This document shows, in pieces, positions 36,000-45,964 of a DNA stretch of 64,000 bases. A program made the translations under genes and the position numbers. The notes beneath the pieces were generated by a model. That model had not been told where the DNA came from, made no database searches, and was given only the letters and a program-made list of their open reading frames with translations. How positions within the stretch are numbered: position 1 is the stretch's first letter; each line of letters begins with the position of its first letter. The DNA comes from Solirubrobacter deserti (GTDB lineage Bacteria > Actinomycetota > Thermoleophilia > Solirubrobacterales > Solirubrobacteraceae): the NCBI RefSeq assembly GCF_003344625.1, contig NZ_QPKJ02000003.1, positions 372,001 through 436,000 of the forward strand. Direction: 5' to 3'.

Positions 36000-36039
36000 A
36001 CGGAGGACAACCCGTGCCCATTGGAGGGGGGCGGAGAAC

Positions 36040-37647
36040 ATGAGCGCATATCGTTTGGCCGTATTCGGCTGCACGGCTCTGCTTGCGGTTGGCGCCGCAG
36101 CATGCGGCGGTGACAGCGGCGATGACGGCGGCAACAAGACCTCGGGCTCCACGCCTGAGGCTTCGGCGGGCAACGCCGACACGGTGATCCTCGGCACCAC
36201 CGATACGGTGGCCGCACTGGACCCGGCCGCGTGTTACGACCTTGGTTGCCAGCAGGTCATCGGCAACATCTACCAGACCCTTTTGTCGGTTCCGGCGGGT
36301 CAGAACAAGCCCGCGCCCGACGCCGCGGAGAGCTGCGAGTTCAGCGATCCGAAGACGTACACCTGCAAGCTCAAGGCCGACCTGAAGTTCTCCAGCGGTG
36401 ACCCGCTGACGGCCGAGGACGTCAAGTTCTCGCTCGACCGCATGGTCAAGATCGCCGACCCGACCGGCCCGTACACGCTGCTCGCGTCGCTGGACTCGGT
36501 CGAGGTGACCGATCCGACGACGGTCACGATGAAGCTCAAGAAGGAAGACGCGACCTTCCCCTTCATCCTCACGCACAACGTCGGCGCGATCGTGCCGGAT
36601 GAGGCGTACCCGGCGGACAAGGTCCAGACCGAGGACAAGATCATCGGCTCGGGCCCGTACAAGCTGGACAAGTACACGCCCGCCCAGCAGGCCGTCTTCT
36701 CCACCAACCCGGAGTACAACGGCCCGAACAAGGCCCAGACGCCGAACTTCATCGTCCAGTACTTCGATCAGCCGTCGGCGCTGAAGCTGGCGATCGAGGG
36801 CGGCGAGGTCGACGTGGCCTACCGCACGCTGTCCCCGACCGACCTCGAGGACCTGCGCAACAAGACCGACCAGGGCGTCAAGGTCGTCGACGGCGCCGGC
36901 ACCGAGATCCGCTACATCGTCTTCAACGTCGAGAAGGACCCGGTCAAGGACGTCGCGATCCGCAAGGCCGTCGCGCAGAGCATCGACCGCGAGGCGATCG
37001 CCCAGACCGTCTACAAGGGCACCGTCACGCCGCTGTACTCGCAGGTCCCGGCCGCGTTCCCGGGCGCCAAGCCGTCCTTCCAGGAGGCCTTCGGCGCCGC
37101 CGATCCGGCCAAGGCCAAGGCGATCCTCGACGAGGCCGGCGTCTCGACCCCGGTCGAGCTCGACGGCTGGTACACGCCCACCCGCTACGGCGACGCCGAG
37201 GCGGACATGTGGAACGAGATCAAGCGTCAGCTCGAGGCCACGAACCTGTTCAAGGTCAACCTCGACTCGACGGAGTGGGACCAGTACAAGGAAGAGGCGT
37301 TCGACAAGGGGACGTACTACTTCTATGGCCTCGGCTGGTTCCCGGACTTCCCGGACGCCGACAACTACCTGACGCCGTTCATGCGCGACGGCGGCTTCTT
37401 CCAGAACGGCTACAGCAACAAGGAAGTCAACAAGCTCCTCGACGAGGAGCTCGCGACCGACGACGCCGCTGTCCGTGAGGAGGCGTTCGGCAAGGTCCAG
37501 GACATCCAGGCCCAGGACGTGCCGGTCATCCCGCTGTGGGAGGGCAAGCAGGTCGCTGCGGTCCGTGAGGGCGTGGAGGGCGTCGAGAAGACGTTCGACC
37601 CGGCCTTCCTGTTCCGCTTCTGGCTCGTGACCAAGAAGGAAAGCTAA
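36040..37647 (+). CDS. Peptide ABC transporter substrate-binding lipoprotein (family 5)
   Basis: 535 residues; ATG 36040 follows GGAGGGGGGCGGAG. Signal peptide with lipobox-type cysteine (LLAVGAAACGG) then a low-complexity linker and an SBP_bac_5 fold: LTAEDVKFSLDRM, KLDKYTPAQQAVFSTNPEY, IRKAVAQSIDREAIAQTVYKG, and late YNKEVNKLLDEE-like segment. Anchored to the outer face of the membrane, it captures di-/oligopeptides for the permeases that follow (5-nt gap). First gene of a complete A-B-C-D-F operon. Confidence 0.95.
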   Translation: MSAYRLAVFGCTALLAVGAAACGGDSGDDGGNKTSGSTPEASAGNADTVILGTTDTVAALDPAACYDLGCQQVIGNIYQTLLSVPAGQNKPAPDAAESCEFSDPKTYTCKLKADLKFSSGDPLTAEDVKFSLDRMVKIADPTGPYTLLASLDSVEVTDPTTVTMKLKKEDATFPFILTHNVGAIVPDEAYPADKVQTEDKIIGSGPYKLDKYTPAQQAVFSTNPEYNGPNKAQTPNFIVQYFDQPSALKLAIEGGEVDVAYRTLSPTDLEDLRNKTDQGVKVVDGAGTEIRYIVFNVEKDPVKDVAIRKAVAQSIDREAIAQTVYKGTVTPLYSQVPAAFPGAKPSFQEAFGAADPAKAKAILDEAGVSTPVELDGWYTPTRYGDAEADMWNEIKRQLEATNLFKVNLDSTEWDQYKEEAFDKGTYYFYGLGWFPDFPDADNYLTPFMRDGGFFQNGYSNKEVNKLLDEELATDDAAVREEAFGKVQDIQAQDVPVIPLWEGKQVAAVREGVEGVEKTFDPAFLFRFWLVTKKES

Positions 37648-37652
37648 GTCGC

Positions 37653-38678
37653 ATGAGTCGTGGCGGGTCGCTCCGGGGCTACATCCTCATCCGGATCGCG
37701 CTGATGATCCCGATGGTCTGGGTGCTCCTGACCACCGTGTTCTTGATGATGCGCGTGGCCCCGGGCGATCCGATCACGGCTTCGCTGGGCGGCAAGCTTT
37801 CGCCCGAGGAAGTGGCCGAGCGCCAGGCGGCGCTCGGCTTCGACCGCCCGTTGATCGTGCAGTACTTCGATTACCTGTGGGACGCCGTCCGCTTCCAGTT
37901 CGGGACGACGATCACGGACAATCAGACGATCGGCTCGCTGATCGTCGAGAACGGCGGCGCGACGCTCACGCTGACCGTCGCCGCGCTGGTGGTCGCGTTG
38001 GTCTTCGGGCTCCCGCTCGGGTTGATCGCCGGCCGCTACCGGGAGACCGTCCCGGACGCGTTCATCCGCGTGTTCGCGATCCTCGGCTACGCCGCCCCGC
38101 CGTTCTTCGTCGGGCTGCTGGCGCAGCTGCTGTTCGCGCAGAACCTGGACTGGTTCCCGGCGTCGAAGATGGCGTCGCCGATCGTGCAGGCGACCGCGGA
38201 GACGCACACGCACATCCTCATCGTCGACCTGGCGATCGAGGGCGACTGGGAGGGCGTGTGGGACGTGATCCTGCACCTCGTGCTCCCGGCCACGACGCTC
38301 GGCCTGCTCGTCATGGGCGTCTTCATCCGGCTCGTGCGCGTCAACGTCGGGCAGGCGCTCGGCGGGGACTACGTCGAGGCCGCCCGCGCGCGCGGCGTGC
38401 CGGAGCGGCGCGTCGTCTCGCGCCACGCCTTCAAGAACGCGCTCATCCCCGTGGTGACGGTGATGGGCCTGCAGGTCGCGCTGCTCCTCGGCGGAGCGGT
38501 GCTGACCGAGAAGACCTTCAGCTGGCCCGGACTGGGCAGTCGATTGCTGGATTACCTGACGAACCGCGACTACATCGGCGTGCAGGGGCTGATCACGTTC
38601 TTCGCGCTGATCGTCGTCGTGATCAGCGTGATCATCGACATCGTCAACGCGCTCATCGACCCGCGCGTCAGGTACTAA
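37653..38678 (+). CDS. Peptide ABC transporter permease, DppB type
   Basis: 341 residues with six helices. RVAPGDPITASLGGKLSPEEV after helix 1 is the DppB signature; the EAA loop DYVEAARARGVPERRVVSRHAFKN lies near residue 240-260, and the GGAVLTEKTFSWPGLG segment follows. Partner of the next gene in the channel for the cluster's binding protein. Confidence 0.94.
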   Translation: MSRGGSLRGYILIRIALMIPMVWVLLTTVFLMMRVAPGDPITASLGGKLSPEEVAERQAALGFDRPLIVQYFDYLWDAVRFQFGTTITDNQTIGSLIVENGGATLTLTVAALVVALVFGLPLGLIAGRYRETVPDAFIRVFAILGYAAPPFFVGLLAQLLFAQNLDWFPASKMASPIVQATAETHTHILIVDLAIEGDWEGVWDVILHLVLPATTLGLLVMGVFIRLVRVNVGQALGGDYVEAARARGVPERRVVSRHAFKNALIPVVTVMGLQVALLLGGAVLTEKTFSWPGLGSRLLDYLTNRDYIGVQGLITFFALIVVVISVIIDIVNALIDPRVRY

Positions 38679-38681
38679 GGG

Positions 38682-39713
38682 ATGACCGCCACCACTTCAG
38701 TCACCGGGGCTCCGGACACCCCGCCCACCACGGGTCCGCCCAAGCGGCGCGGCGGCATCCTGAGCAAGATCGCGGCGCCGTACAAGCAGTCGCACGGCGT
38801 GCAGCGGTTCATGCTCGTGACCGGCACCGCGGTGTCGCTGATCATCGTGCTGCTCGCGATCTTCGCGCCGCTGATCGCGCCCTTCAGCTTCGACACCTAC
38901 CAGGCCGACGGCGCGCGCTTCCCGACGCAGGGCGAGCCGAGCGACGTCAACCCCTGGGGCACCACCGTCCAGGGCTTCGACGTGATGTCGCGCACGATCT
39001 ACGGCGCGCGCACGGCGCTCGAGGTGCTGATCCTCGCGGTCGTGTTCTCGCTCGCGATCGGCGTGCCGCTCGGGCTCATCTCGGGCTACGTCGGCGGCTG
39101 GCTGGACCGCATCATGGTCCTGATCATGGACGCGCTGTTCGCGTTCCCGTACCTGCTGCTGGCGATCGTCGCGGCCTTCCTGCTCACGAACACGATCGAC
39201 AGCGGCATCGTCGTGACGGCGATCGCGATCACGGTCGTGTACGTGCCGCAGTACTTCCGGGTCGTGCGCGCCTCGACGCTCTCCGCGCGAGAGGCGACCT
39301 ACATCGAGGCCGCGCGCGCGATGGGCGCCAAGCCGAGCACGATCATCCGCAAGTACCTGTTCGGCAACGTGGTCCAGAGCGTCCCGGTGATCGCGACGCT
39401 CAACGCCGCGGACGCGATCCTCACGCTCGCCGGCCTCGGCTTCCTCGGTCTCGGCATCCAGCCGAGCGAGGCGGCGGAGTGGGGCTATGACCTCCAGCGC
39501 GCGATCGCGGACGCCGGCGCCGGCATCTGGTGGACCGCGCTGTATCCCGGTCTCGGCATCGTGCTCGCCGTGACCGCCCTGACGTTGGTGGGAGAAGGTT
39601 TGAACGACGTGCTCAACCCGACGCTGCGGCGCCGCCGCATCAAGCGCCCGGTGATCTCCTCGAGCGCCGTGGGCCCCGCGTCCGCGCCGACGACCGAGCG
39701 CGAGGCGGGCTGA
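38682..39713 (+). CDS. Peptide ABC transporter permease, DppC type
   Basis: 343 residues. Cytoplasmic N-terminal tail rich in Pro/Thr, helix 1 ([22 protein letters not shown]), the [25 protein letters not shown] segment typical of DppC, and EAA loop [24 protein letters not shown]. Stop codon shares a base with the DppD start (TGATG). Confidence 0.94.
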   Translation: MTATTSVTGAPDTPPTTGPPKRRGGILSKIAAPYKQSHGVQRFMLVTGTAVSLIIVLLAIFAPLIAPFSFDTYQADGARFPTQGEPSDVNPWGTTVQGFDVMSRTIYGARTALEVLILAVVFSLAIGVPLGLISGYVGGWLDRIMVLIMDALFAFPYLLLAIVAAFLLTNTIDSGIVVTAIAITVVYVPQYFRVVRASTLSAREATYIEAARAMGAKPSTIIRKYLFGNVVQSVPVIATLNAADAILTLAGLGFLGLGIQPSEAAEWGYDLQRAIADAGAGIWWTALYPGLGIVLAVTALTLVGEGLNDVLNPTLRRRRIKRPVISSSAVGPASAPTTEREAG

Positions 39714-40735
39714 TGGCCGATCCGGTTCTGTCGCTGCGCGATCTGCGCATCTGGTACGGCGCCGAGCGCGGCGCGGTGCGCGCCGTGGACGGCGTCTCGC
39801 TGGACCTGATGCCGGGCGAGACCGTCGGCCTGGTCGGCGAATCGGGCTGCGGCAAGTCGACGCTCGGGCGCGGCGTGCTCGGCCTGCTGCCCGAGGGCGC
39901 GGGTCACGCCGGTGAGGTGTCGTTCAAGGGCCGCAATCTGCTCGACATCAAGCAGCGTGAGCTGCGCTCCATGCGCGGGCCGGAGCTCGGGATGATCTTC
40001 CAGGAGCCGATGACGCGGCTGAACCCGCTGATGCGGATCTCCGACCACTTCGAAGAGGTCCTGCAGATCCACGAGCCGAAGATCGGCAAGAAGGAGGCGC
40101 GCAACCGCTCGATGGAGGCGCTGCGCGGGATGGGCATCCCGCCGACGCGCTACAAGCAGTACCCGCACGAGTTCTCGGGCGGCATGCGGCAGCGGATCAT
40201 GATCGCGCTGGCGCTCGTGCTGCGGCCCGCGGTCGTGGTGGCGGACGAGCCGACGACGGCGCTGGACGTGCTCGTCGAGGCGCAGATCCTGCGCATCCTG
40301 GCCGACCTGCGGCGCAACTTCGACACCGCGCTGCTGCTGATCACCCACAACCTCGGGATCGTGGCCGAGGCGTGCGACCGCGTGGCCGTGATGTACGCGG
40401 GGCGCGTGGTCGAGCAGGGGCCGGCGTACGACGTCACGACCAAGCCTTCGCACCCGTACTCGCGCGAGCTGCTGCGCTCGACGATCTCGCTGTCGACGAC
40501 CGAGCTGCACTCGATCCCGGGCGCTCCGCCCGATCTGGTGAGCCCGCCGCCGGCGTGTCGCTTCCACCCGCGCTGCCCGAACGCGATGGCGGTGTGCGCG
40601 CAGCAGTGGCCGCCGACCGAGGCGACGTCCCCGGGCCGGCGCTCGGAGTGCTGGCTACACGCCACGGACCGGATCCCGGTGGGGCTCGAGCAGCCGTTGC
40701 AGCGTGAGGCGCTGGCCGCCTCGGAGGAGGCATGA
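39713..40735 (+). CDS. Peptide ABC transporter ATP-binding protein, DppD type
   Basis: 340 residues. Walker [11 protein letters not shown]-loop [12 protein letters not shown], signature FSGGMRQR, Walker [13 protein letters not shown] and LITHNLG (His loop followed by Asn instead of Asp). C-terminal oligo_HPY with [15 protein letters not shown] and a further ECWLH cysteine. Overlaps the DppF start by 4 bases. Confidence 0.94.
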   Translation: MADPVLSLRDLRIWYGAERGAVRAVDGVSLDLMPGETVGLVGESGCGKSTLGRGVLGLLPEGAGHAGEVSFKGRNLLDIKQRELRSMRGPELGMIFQEPMTRLNPLMRISDHFEEVLQIHEPKIGKKEARNRSMEALRGMGIPPTRYKQYPHEFSGGMRQRIMIALALVLRPAVVVADEPTTALDVLVEAQILRILADLRRNFDTALLLITHNLGIVAEACDRVAVMYAGRVVEQGPAYDVTTKPSHPYSRELLRSTISLSTTELHSIPGAPPDLVSPPPACRFHPRCPNAMAVCAQQWPPTEATSPGRRSECWLHATDRIPVGLEQPLQREALAASEEA

Positions 40736-42012
40736 GCGCGCCCGTGGCCACGCAGACGCTGATCGAGGTCCGTGACCTCAACGTCCACTTCGCGATCAAC
40801 GCGTCGTTCAAGGCGCGCGTGACCGGCCGCGGCGGCGCCACCGTCAAGGCCGTCGACGGCGTCTCCTTCGACCTGCACGAGGGCGAGGTCCTCGGACTGG
40901 TGGGCGAGTCCGGGTCGGGCAAGACGACGCTGGGGCGGGCGCTGCTCGGCCTGGTGCGTCCGACGTCGGGCAGTGTCAAGCTGCGCGGCGAGGAGCTCGT
41001 CGGGCTGCCGGAGCGCGACCTGCGGCCCAAGCGCCGGCACCTGCAGATGGTCTTCCAGGACCCGCACGCGTCGCTGAACCCGGGCATGACGCTGCAGACC
41101 GCGCTCGCGCACCCGCTGCAGATCCACAAGCTCACGAGCGGCGACGCCGAGACGCAGGCGAAGGTGCGCGAGACGCTCGAGCTCGTCGGGCTCTTTCCGA
41201 CCCAGCGCTTCTCGGACAGCTTCCCCAGCGACCTCAGCGGTGGCCAGAAGCAGCGCGCCGCGATCGCACGGGCGATCATCACCGGCCCGGATCTGGTCGT
41301 GGCCGACGAGCCCGTTTCGATGCTCGATATGAGCGTCCGGGCGAAGATCCTCGACCTCATGATCGATCTCAAGGAACGGATCGGGCTCACCTACGTCTAC
41401 GTGACGCACGACCTGGCGAGCGCGAAGTTCTTCTGCGACCGCGTGGCGATCATGTACCTCGGCCGGATCGTCGAGATCGGGACCGTCGACGAGATCTTCA
41501 ACGAGCCCAAGCACCCGTACACGCAGGCGCTGATCCGGGCGATCCCAGAGCCGGACCCCGACAAGGCGCTCCCGCGCGACCTACCACGCGGGGAGATCCC
41601 CGACGCCGCGCGTCCGCCGCTCGGCTGCTCGTTCCACCCGCGCTGCCCGAAGGCGTTCAACATCTGCGGGTGGGAGGCGCGGGACCTGCAGACGATGCTC
41701 GAGTCGCGGTGGATGGACCTCGGCGAGGACCGCTACGGCGAGGAGCGTCCGCTGGTCGGCGACTTCAGCAAGCTCAAGTCGACCGAGCACGACGCGTTCC
41801 TGCCGGCCGGCTCGGGCAAGGACCCGGGCGAGCTGCTGGCGCTGCTGGAGAAGATCCGCGCCGAAGAGCCCGACGAGCCGATGTGGACGGGCGTGAAGGA
41901 GATGCACGCGGAGGCGCACGGCGTGCGCGTCACGTTCGAGCCGGGCATCGACCCGCCGCTGTACGAGACGGGCGGCGCGAAGGCCGCCTGCTTGCTCTAC
42001 AAGCCCGACTAG
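40732..42012 (+). CDS. Peptide ABC transporter ATP-binding protein, DppF type with long C-terminal extension
   Basis: 426 residues, about 90 longer than usual. ATPase motifs intact: GESGSGKTT, MVFQDPHASLNP, LSGGQKQR, LVVADEPVSMLD, VTHDLA. The oligo_HPY cysteines [15 protein letters not shown] are followed by an extra ~95-residue acidic segment (GWEARDLQTMLESRWMDLGE ... WTGVKEMHAEAHGVRVTFEP) before the final cysteine in AACLLY. The insertion separates the presumed fourth Fe-S ligand from the other three. Its stop codon is part of a CTAG shared with the convergent small membrane gene. Confidence 0.93.
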   Translation: MSAPVATQTLIEVRDLNVHFAINASFKARVTGRGGATVKAVDGVSFDLHEGEVLGLVGESGSGKTTLGRALLGLVRPTSGSVKLRGEELVGLPERDLRPKRRHLQMVFQDPHASLNPGMTLQTALAHPLQIHKLTSGDAETQAKVRETLELVGLFPTQRFSDSFPSDLSGGQKQRAAIARAIITGPDLVVADEPVSMLDMSVRAKILDLMIDLKERIGLTYVYVTHDLASAKFFCDRVAIMYLGRIVEIGTVDEIFNEPKHPYTQALIRAIPEPDPDKALPRDLPRGEIPDAARPPLGCSFHPRCPKAFNICGWEARDLQTMLESRWMDLGEDRYGEERPLVGDFSKLKSTEHDAFLPAGSGKDPGELLALLEKIRAEEPDEPMWTGVKEMHAEAHGVRVTFEPGIDPPLYETGGAKAACLLYKPD

Positions 42013-42170
42013 TCCTGCTTGGCGCGGCGGCTCCGGATGAGCGCCGCGCCCGCGATCAGCAGCGTGACGGCCGCGGGGATCGCACCCCACGGCATCGGGA
42101 TCCAGAAGCTCAGCAGCGCGCCGAGGATCGCGATGACGACCAGGATCGTGTCGCGGCGGTCGGCGTCCAT
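42009..42170 (-). CDS. Small membrane protein, 53 aa
   Basis: Reading the minus strand from ATG 42170 gives MDADRRDTIL, two hydrophobic segments (VVIAILGALLSFWIPMPWGA and IPAAVTLLIAGAALI) and a basic tail RSRRAKQD. The positive-inside pattern suggests a hairpin-like integral membrane protein. Stop TAG overlaps the DppF stop in a CTAG. Its ATG is 50 bp downstream of the PepX stop in the same direction, so it may be the tail gene of that unit. Function unknown. Confidence 0.6.
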   Translation of the reverse strand: MDADRRDTILVVIAILGALLSFWIPMPWGAIPAAVTLLIAGAALIRSRRAKQD

Positions 42171-42219
42171 GACCGTGACCGTAGCGGGCGCCGGCGGTTA
42201 CCGGCGCCCGCCGCTCGGT

Positions 42220-44463
42220 CTACGGGTTGGTGGTGGACAGCGTGAAGGTCAGCGTCTTCGAGTACGTGCCGGTCCGGAGCGGATCGGTCGCCTTGATCAG
42301 CTGCTTGAACGCGACGTCCACGGACTCGTTGGAGACCGGGCCGGTCCAGGCGGCCCTGCTGAACTCGACGCGCAGCGGCTCGGCGAGGCTGAACGCGCCG
42401 TTGGTCAAATGGCCGGGCTCGCTCACGGAGAGCTTCGCGTCGCCCGCGGTGGAGATGACCTTGGCGGTCGTGCCCGCGGTGTAGTCCTTCGGCAGGCCCG
42501 GGATGAACGGCTCGAACGTCGCCGCCGCGCCCAGCGACAGCGAGAGCGTGGCCGGGACGGTGCCGCCCACGGGCTGCTCGACGGCCTCGCCGAACAGGCC
42601 GGCCTGGACGGCGGCGCTGTAGCCGCCGACGATCGGCAGCTGGATCTTCGACAGCCTGGTGTCGATGGTCACGTCCGCCTGCGTCATGCCGTTGGTCGTC
42701 TGGTAGCCGGAGTGGTTGGCGCCGATCACGATGCCGACCCGGTGGCCGGCGGCGAACGTGAAGTCCTCCGGCAGCAGCGGCCAGCTGAACCGGGTCTTCT
42801 CCCCGATCGTGACGGGCTCGGGGACGCGCAGCGAGTTGCGGTTCGAGGAGTCCATCATGCCCTTGGTCACACGCCACTGGGTGACGTCGATCTGCGGCTT
42901 GCTGATCTCGAGGAAGCAGGCACTGTCGTCAGGCACGGACTCGCCCCAGCACGTGCGGGTGGTGGTGTTGGCGTCGCCGTCGCTGGTGCGCGTGGTCTGG
43001 CGGCTGGGGCCGTAGTCGACGATGAACGCCGTCAGGTTCGACTGGGTCTTGCTCAGCGACGCCTGCAGGTCGACGATCGCCGTGCCGGAGAGACGCAGCG
43101 GCTGCTTGAGCGGCGGCGACAGGAACATGCGCTTCTGGCCCTGCTGCGTCGCGTTGCTGTTGAGGTTGAGGTAGCTGTTCTCGCTCAGGTTGTTGTCGCG
43201 GAACGTCGTGGCGGCGTCCGCCCCGCCCGAGAACGCGCCGAGCGTCTGGCCGGCGGCGCCGTTGCTCTGCAGGAAGACGTCGGTCATCTGCGTGCCGGGG
43301 ATCGGCCAGTCCGTGTGCTGCTCCCACACGTCGGCCTTGGTCTCGATGTCCACGGCTGGCTCGTTCATGATCCCGTTCTGGACGCCGTAGAGCCAGTGGT
43401 CGAACCAGCGGTGGATCGTGTCCACCCACACGGCGCGGCGGTTGTCGAACGGGTCGATGTGGCCCTGCCGCAGAATCCACAGCTTGCGCGGCACGCCGCG
43501 CTCCTTGAGCCCGTACCACCACTTGGAGAAGTGGTCGGCGCGCACGTTCTCGTCCTGCACGCCGTGGGTGATGAACACGCTCGCCTTGACCTTGTCGAGG
43601 TCCTTCAGGTAGTCGCGGACGGCCCAGAAGTCGCTGTAGTCGCCCGTGTCGTCGCCGTCGGCGGCGCTGAGCGCGTCGAAGACGGGCTTGCAGTACGCGC
43701 GCCGGTCCGGGTTGGTCACCAGGTCGGCGAGGTAGGCGAGGTAGTTGTTGTCGCGCTGGATGACGCCGTTGGTGCGCGTGTAGTCGTAGTAGGACGCGAT
43801 GGCTGAGATCGGGACGATCGTGGAGAGCCCTTCGACGCCGGACGCCGCGACCGCGTTGGCCAGCGTGCCGTCATACGACTTGCCGATCAGGCCCGACTTG
43901 CCGTTGTGCCAGGTCGCCTTGACCTCGTTGCCGCCGGAGTCGACGCCCTTCGTGCGCCCGTTGAGCCAGTCGATGACGACCTTCGCGCTCAGGTTGTCGG
44001 ACTCGTCATGGACCGTCGGGCAGCCCGTCGAGTTGTTGGTCCCGATCATGTCCATCAGGACGACGGCATAGCCGCGCGGGACGAAGTAGTTGTCGTAGAA
44101 CAGCGGCCACAGGTCGAGCAGGCCGTCGCCGTCGAAGTCGCGCTTGAGCTGGGACTCGTTGCCGCGCCCGAGCGTCGAGTAGTACGGGCTCGGGTCCATG
44201 ATCACCGGCGCCTTCAGGCCCTCGTTCGTGGCCTTGGGACGCTTGATGTCGACCGCGATGACGTCCTTGACGCCGTTCTTGTCGGAGTCGTAGGGCGACT
44301 CGATGAAGACGCGCTCGCGGACCGCGTCCGCGTAGCCGAACACCGGGGCGGTCTTGCCGCCCTCGAGCACGGGCGCCGTCTGCGCGAACGCGGCCGGCGC
44401 GGTTGCCAATGTGGCGGCGCAGACCGCCGCGGCGAGGCCCGCTCGCCGCTTCAAACTCTCCAT
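42220..44463 (-). CDS. Secreted X-Pro dipeptidyl-peptidase (S15 family)
   Basis: 747 residues with a clear signal peptide (MESLKRRAGLAAAVCAATLA then APAAFAQ). Alpha/beta-hydrolase S15 features: DPSPYYSTLGRGNE, catalytic Ser in GKSYDGT near residue 198, an Asp in THGVQDENVRADHF and His in RQGHIDP, then a C-terminal jelly-roll domain. It cleaves X-Pro dipeptides from peptide N-termini outside the cell. Next to a peptide importer and (hydroxy)proline enzymes, it likely feeds X-Pro or X-Hyp dipeptides. AAGGAGG 6 nt before the ATG is the strongest Shine-Dalgarno in the region. Confidence 0.93.
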   Translation of the reverse strand: MESLKRRAGLAAAVCAATLATAPAAFAQTAPVLEGGKTAPVFGYADAVRERVFIESPYDSDKNGVKDVIAVDIKRPKATNEGLKAPVIMDPSPYYSTLGRGNESQLKRDFDGDGLLDLWPLFYDNYFVPRGYAVVLMDMIGTNNSTGCPTVHDESDNLSAKVVIDWLNGRTKGVDSGGNEVKATWHNGKSGLIGKSYDGTLANAVAASGVEGLSTIVPISAIASYYDYTRTNGVIQRDNNYLAYLADLVTNPDRRAYCKPVFDALSAADGDDTGDYSDFWAVRDYLKDLDKVKASVFITHGVQDENVRADHFSKWWYGLKERGVPRKLWILRQGHIDPFDNRRAVWVDTIHRWFDHWLYGVQNGIMNEPAVDIETKADVWEQHTDWPIPGTQMTDVFLQSNGAAGQTLGAFSGGADAATTFRDNNLSENSYLNLNSNATQQGQKRMFLSPPLKQPLRLSGTAIVDLQASLSKTQSNLTAFIVDYGPSRQTTRTSDGDANTTTRTCWGESVPDDSACFLEISKPQIDVTQWRVTKGMMDSSNRNSLRVPEPVTIGEKTRFSWPLLPEDFTFAAGHRVGIVIGANHSGYQTTNGMTQADVTIDTRLSKIQLPIVGGYSAAVQAGLFGEAVEQPVGGTVPATLSLSLGAAATFEPFIPGLPKDYTAGTTAKVISTAGDAKLSVSEPGHLTNGAFSLAEPLRVEFSRAAWTGPVSNESVDVAFKQLIKATDPLRTGTYSKTLTFTLSTTNP

Positions 44464-44490
44464 AACACCCTCCTTGGGATCCCGCTGGAA

Positions 44491-44520
44491 GTCCTACTCG
44501 GGCAGCGCGGGGCGGGTCAA
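44491..44520 (-). promoter_or_regulatory. Candidate promoter of the X-Pro peptidase gene
   Basis: On the minus strand TTGACC (44520-44515) is followed after 18 nt by TAGGAC (44496-44491), about 28 nt before the ATG 44463. The position gives a leader long enough to include the AAGGAGG ribosome site. Confidence 0.4.
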
Positions 44521-44590
44521 TCGGCAGATCGCGCAACCACAGGGGTGCAACCTTCGACAACTGCCGGTATCAGGGCGGGCGGGGCGGCCC

Positions 44591-44596
44591 TAGGCT
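44591..44596 (+). promoter_or_regulatory. -10-like TAGGCT box of the flavoprotein alpha subunit
   Basis: TAGGCT ends 8 nt before ATG 44605. The identical CCTAGGCTCG decamer precedes the other flavoprotein subunit gene at 47442. Confidence 0.45.
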
Positions 44597-44604
44597 CGGC
44601 GGCG

Positions 44605-45954
44605 ATGATGGAGGAGTTGCAGGTCGACGTCGCCGTGGTCGGGGGCGGACCGGCCGGCATGAGCGCCGCGCTGGCGGCCGAGCGGGCCGGAGCGAAGGTG
44701 GCGCTGATCGACGAGTACGCCGCGCCCGGCGGGCAGATCTGGCGCCGCCGCTACGACGAGGTTCAAGACGCCGCGCCGCGTTCCTTGCCCCGCGCGGCGC
44801 GCGAGCTGTGCGCCGCGCTCTCGGACTCCTCCGTGGCCGTGCTGCCGGGCGCCTCTGTGTGGGCGGCGGCCTCGCCCGGCGGGCGCGGCCTCTCGCAGGC
44901 GGCGGGCTCGGCGTCCGTCGAGCTGCTGCTGACGGGCGGTCCGGTGGAGCGGGTCCGCGCCCGCGCCGTCGTGCTCGCCACCGGGGCCTATGACCGCCCG
45001 GTCGCCTTCCCCGGTTGGACGCTGCCGGGCGTGATGACCGCCGGCGGCGCGCAGGCGCTCGCCAAGGGTCAGGGCGTCGTGCCGGGCCGGCGCATCCTGC
45101 TCGCGGGCGCCGGGCCGTTCCTGCTGCCGGTGGCGGCGCAGCTGATGGCGCGCGGCGCCGAGGTGGTTGCCGTGGCGGAGGCGACGCGCCGGCGGGACTG
45201 GCTGCGCGTCGGCCCGCGCATGTCCGCCCATCCCGACCGCCTGCGCGAATACGCCGGCTACCGTCGCAAGGTGCGCCGGATCGAGTGGGGCCACGTGCTC
45301 GTGCGCGCGGAGGGCGACGCGCGCGTGCGGTCCGCGACGATCGCCGAGTGCGGCCCGGACTGGGCGCCGACCGGCCGCGAGCGCACCTACGCCGTGGACG
45401 CCGTCTGCACGGCCTACGGCTTCCTGCCCTCGGTCGACCTCGCCCGCGCGCTCGGCTGCGAGCTGCGCGGCGACGCCGTCGCCCACGACGAGGCCATGGC
45501 CACGTCCGTCCCCGGCGTCTACGTCGCCGGCGAGGCGAGCGGCGTCGGCGGTGCCGAGCTTGCCCAAGTCGAGGGCGAGCTCGCGGGCACCGCGGCCGCC
45601 GGGGGCGCCGTGCGCCCCGAGCTGCGGGATCGGCGCGCTCGGCTCGCCGGCTTCGCGGGCATCCTCGGGGAGCTGTTCGACCCTCGCCCAGGGCTGCTGT
45701 CGCTCGCTCGGCCCGAGACGGTCCTGTGCCGCTGCGAGGACGTCACGCAAGGCGCGGTCGACGCCGCGGTCGCCGACGGCGCGACCACGATGTCCGCGCT
45801 GAAGATCGCCACCCGCTGCGGGCAGGGCCCGTGCCAGGGCCGCACGTGCGAGCGGCTCGTGGCGGCGCGCCTGCCGGAAGGCGCCCGCTTCACCGGCCGC
45901 GCGCCGGTGCGCCCCATTCCGCTCGAGGTCCTGATCAAGACCGCCGAGTCGTAG
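44605..45954 (+). CDS. HcnB-like FAD oxidoreductase, candidate D-hydroxyproline dehydrogenase subunit
   Basis: 449 residues (ATG 44605; ATG 44608 also possible). N-terminal FAD site VVGGGPAGMSAALAAERAGAKVALIDE, second nucleotide site ILLAGAGPFLLPVAAQL, and C-terminal BFD-like [2Fe-2S] domain with CRCEDVTQG and CGQGPCQGRTC. This architecture is shared by HcnB, octopine/nopaline oxidase and heteromeric D-hydroxyproline dehydrogenase. With the ferredoxin-like and HcnC-like subunits opposite, it should oxidise an imino/amino acid and pass electrons to the respiratory chain. Confidence 0.9.
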   Translation: MMEELQVDVAVVGGGPAGMSAALAAERAGAKVALIDEYAAPGGQIWRRRYDEVQDAAPRSLPRAARELCAALSDSSVAVLPGASVWAAASPGGRGLSQAAGSASVELLLTGGPVERVRARAVVLATGAYDRPVAFPGWTLPGVMTAGGAQALAKGQGVVPGRRILLAGAGPFLLPVAAQLMARGAEVVAVAEATRRRDWLRVGPRMSAHPDRLREYAGYRRKVRRIEWGHVLVRAEGDARVRSATIAECGPDWAPTGRERTYAVDAVCTAYGFLPSVDLARALGCELRGDAVAHDEAMATSVPGVYVAGEASGVGGAELAQVEGELAGTAAAGGAVRPELRDRRARLAGFAGILGELFDPRPGLLSLARPETVLCRCEDVTQGAVDAAVADGATTMSALKIATRCGQGPCQGRTCERLVAARLPEGARFTGRAPVRPIPLEVLIKTAES

Positions 45955-45964
45955 GCGGTAGGCA

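Noticed and set aside
42019..43806. A 595-residue plus-strand frame over the X-Pro peptidase gene
   Set aside because: Shadow of the peptidase: low-complexity Arg/Gly/Val composition, no recognisable domain, and it covers the catalytic GKSYDGT gene on the other strand.
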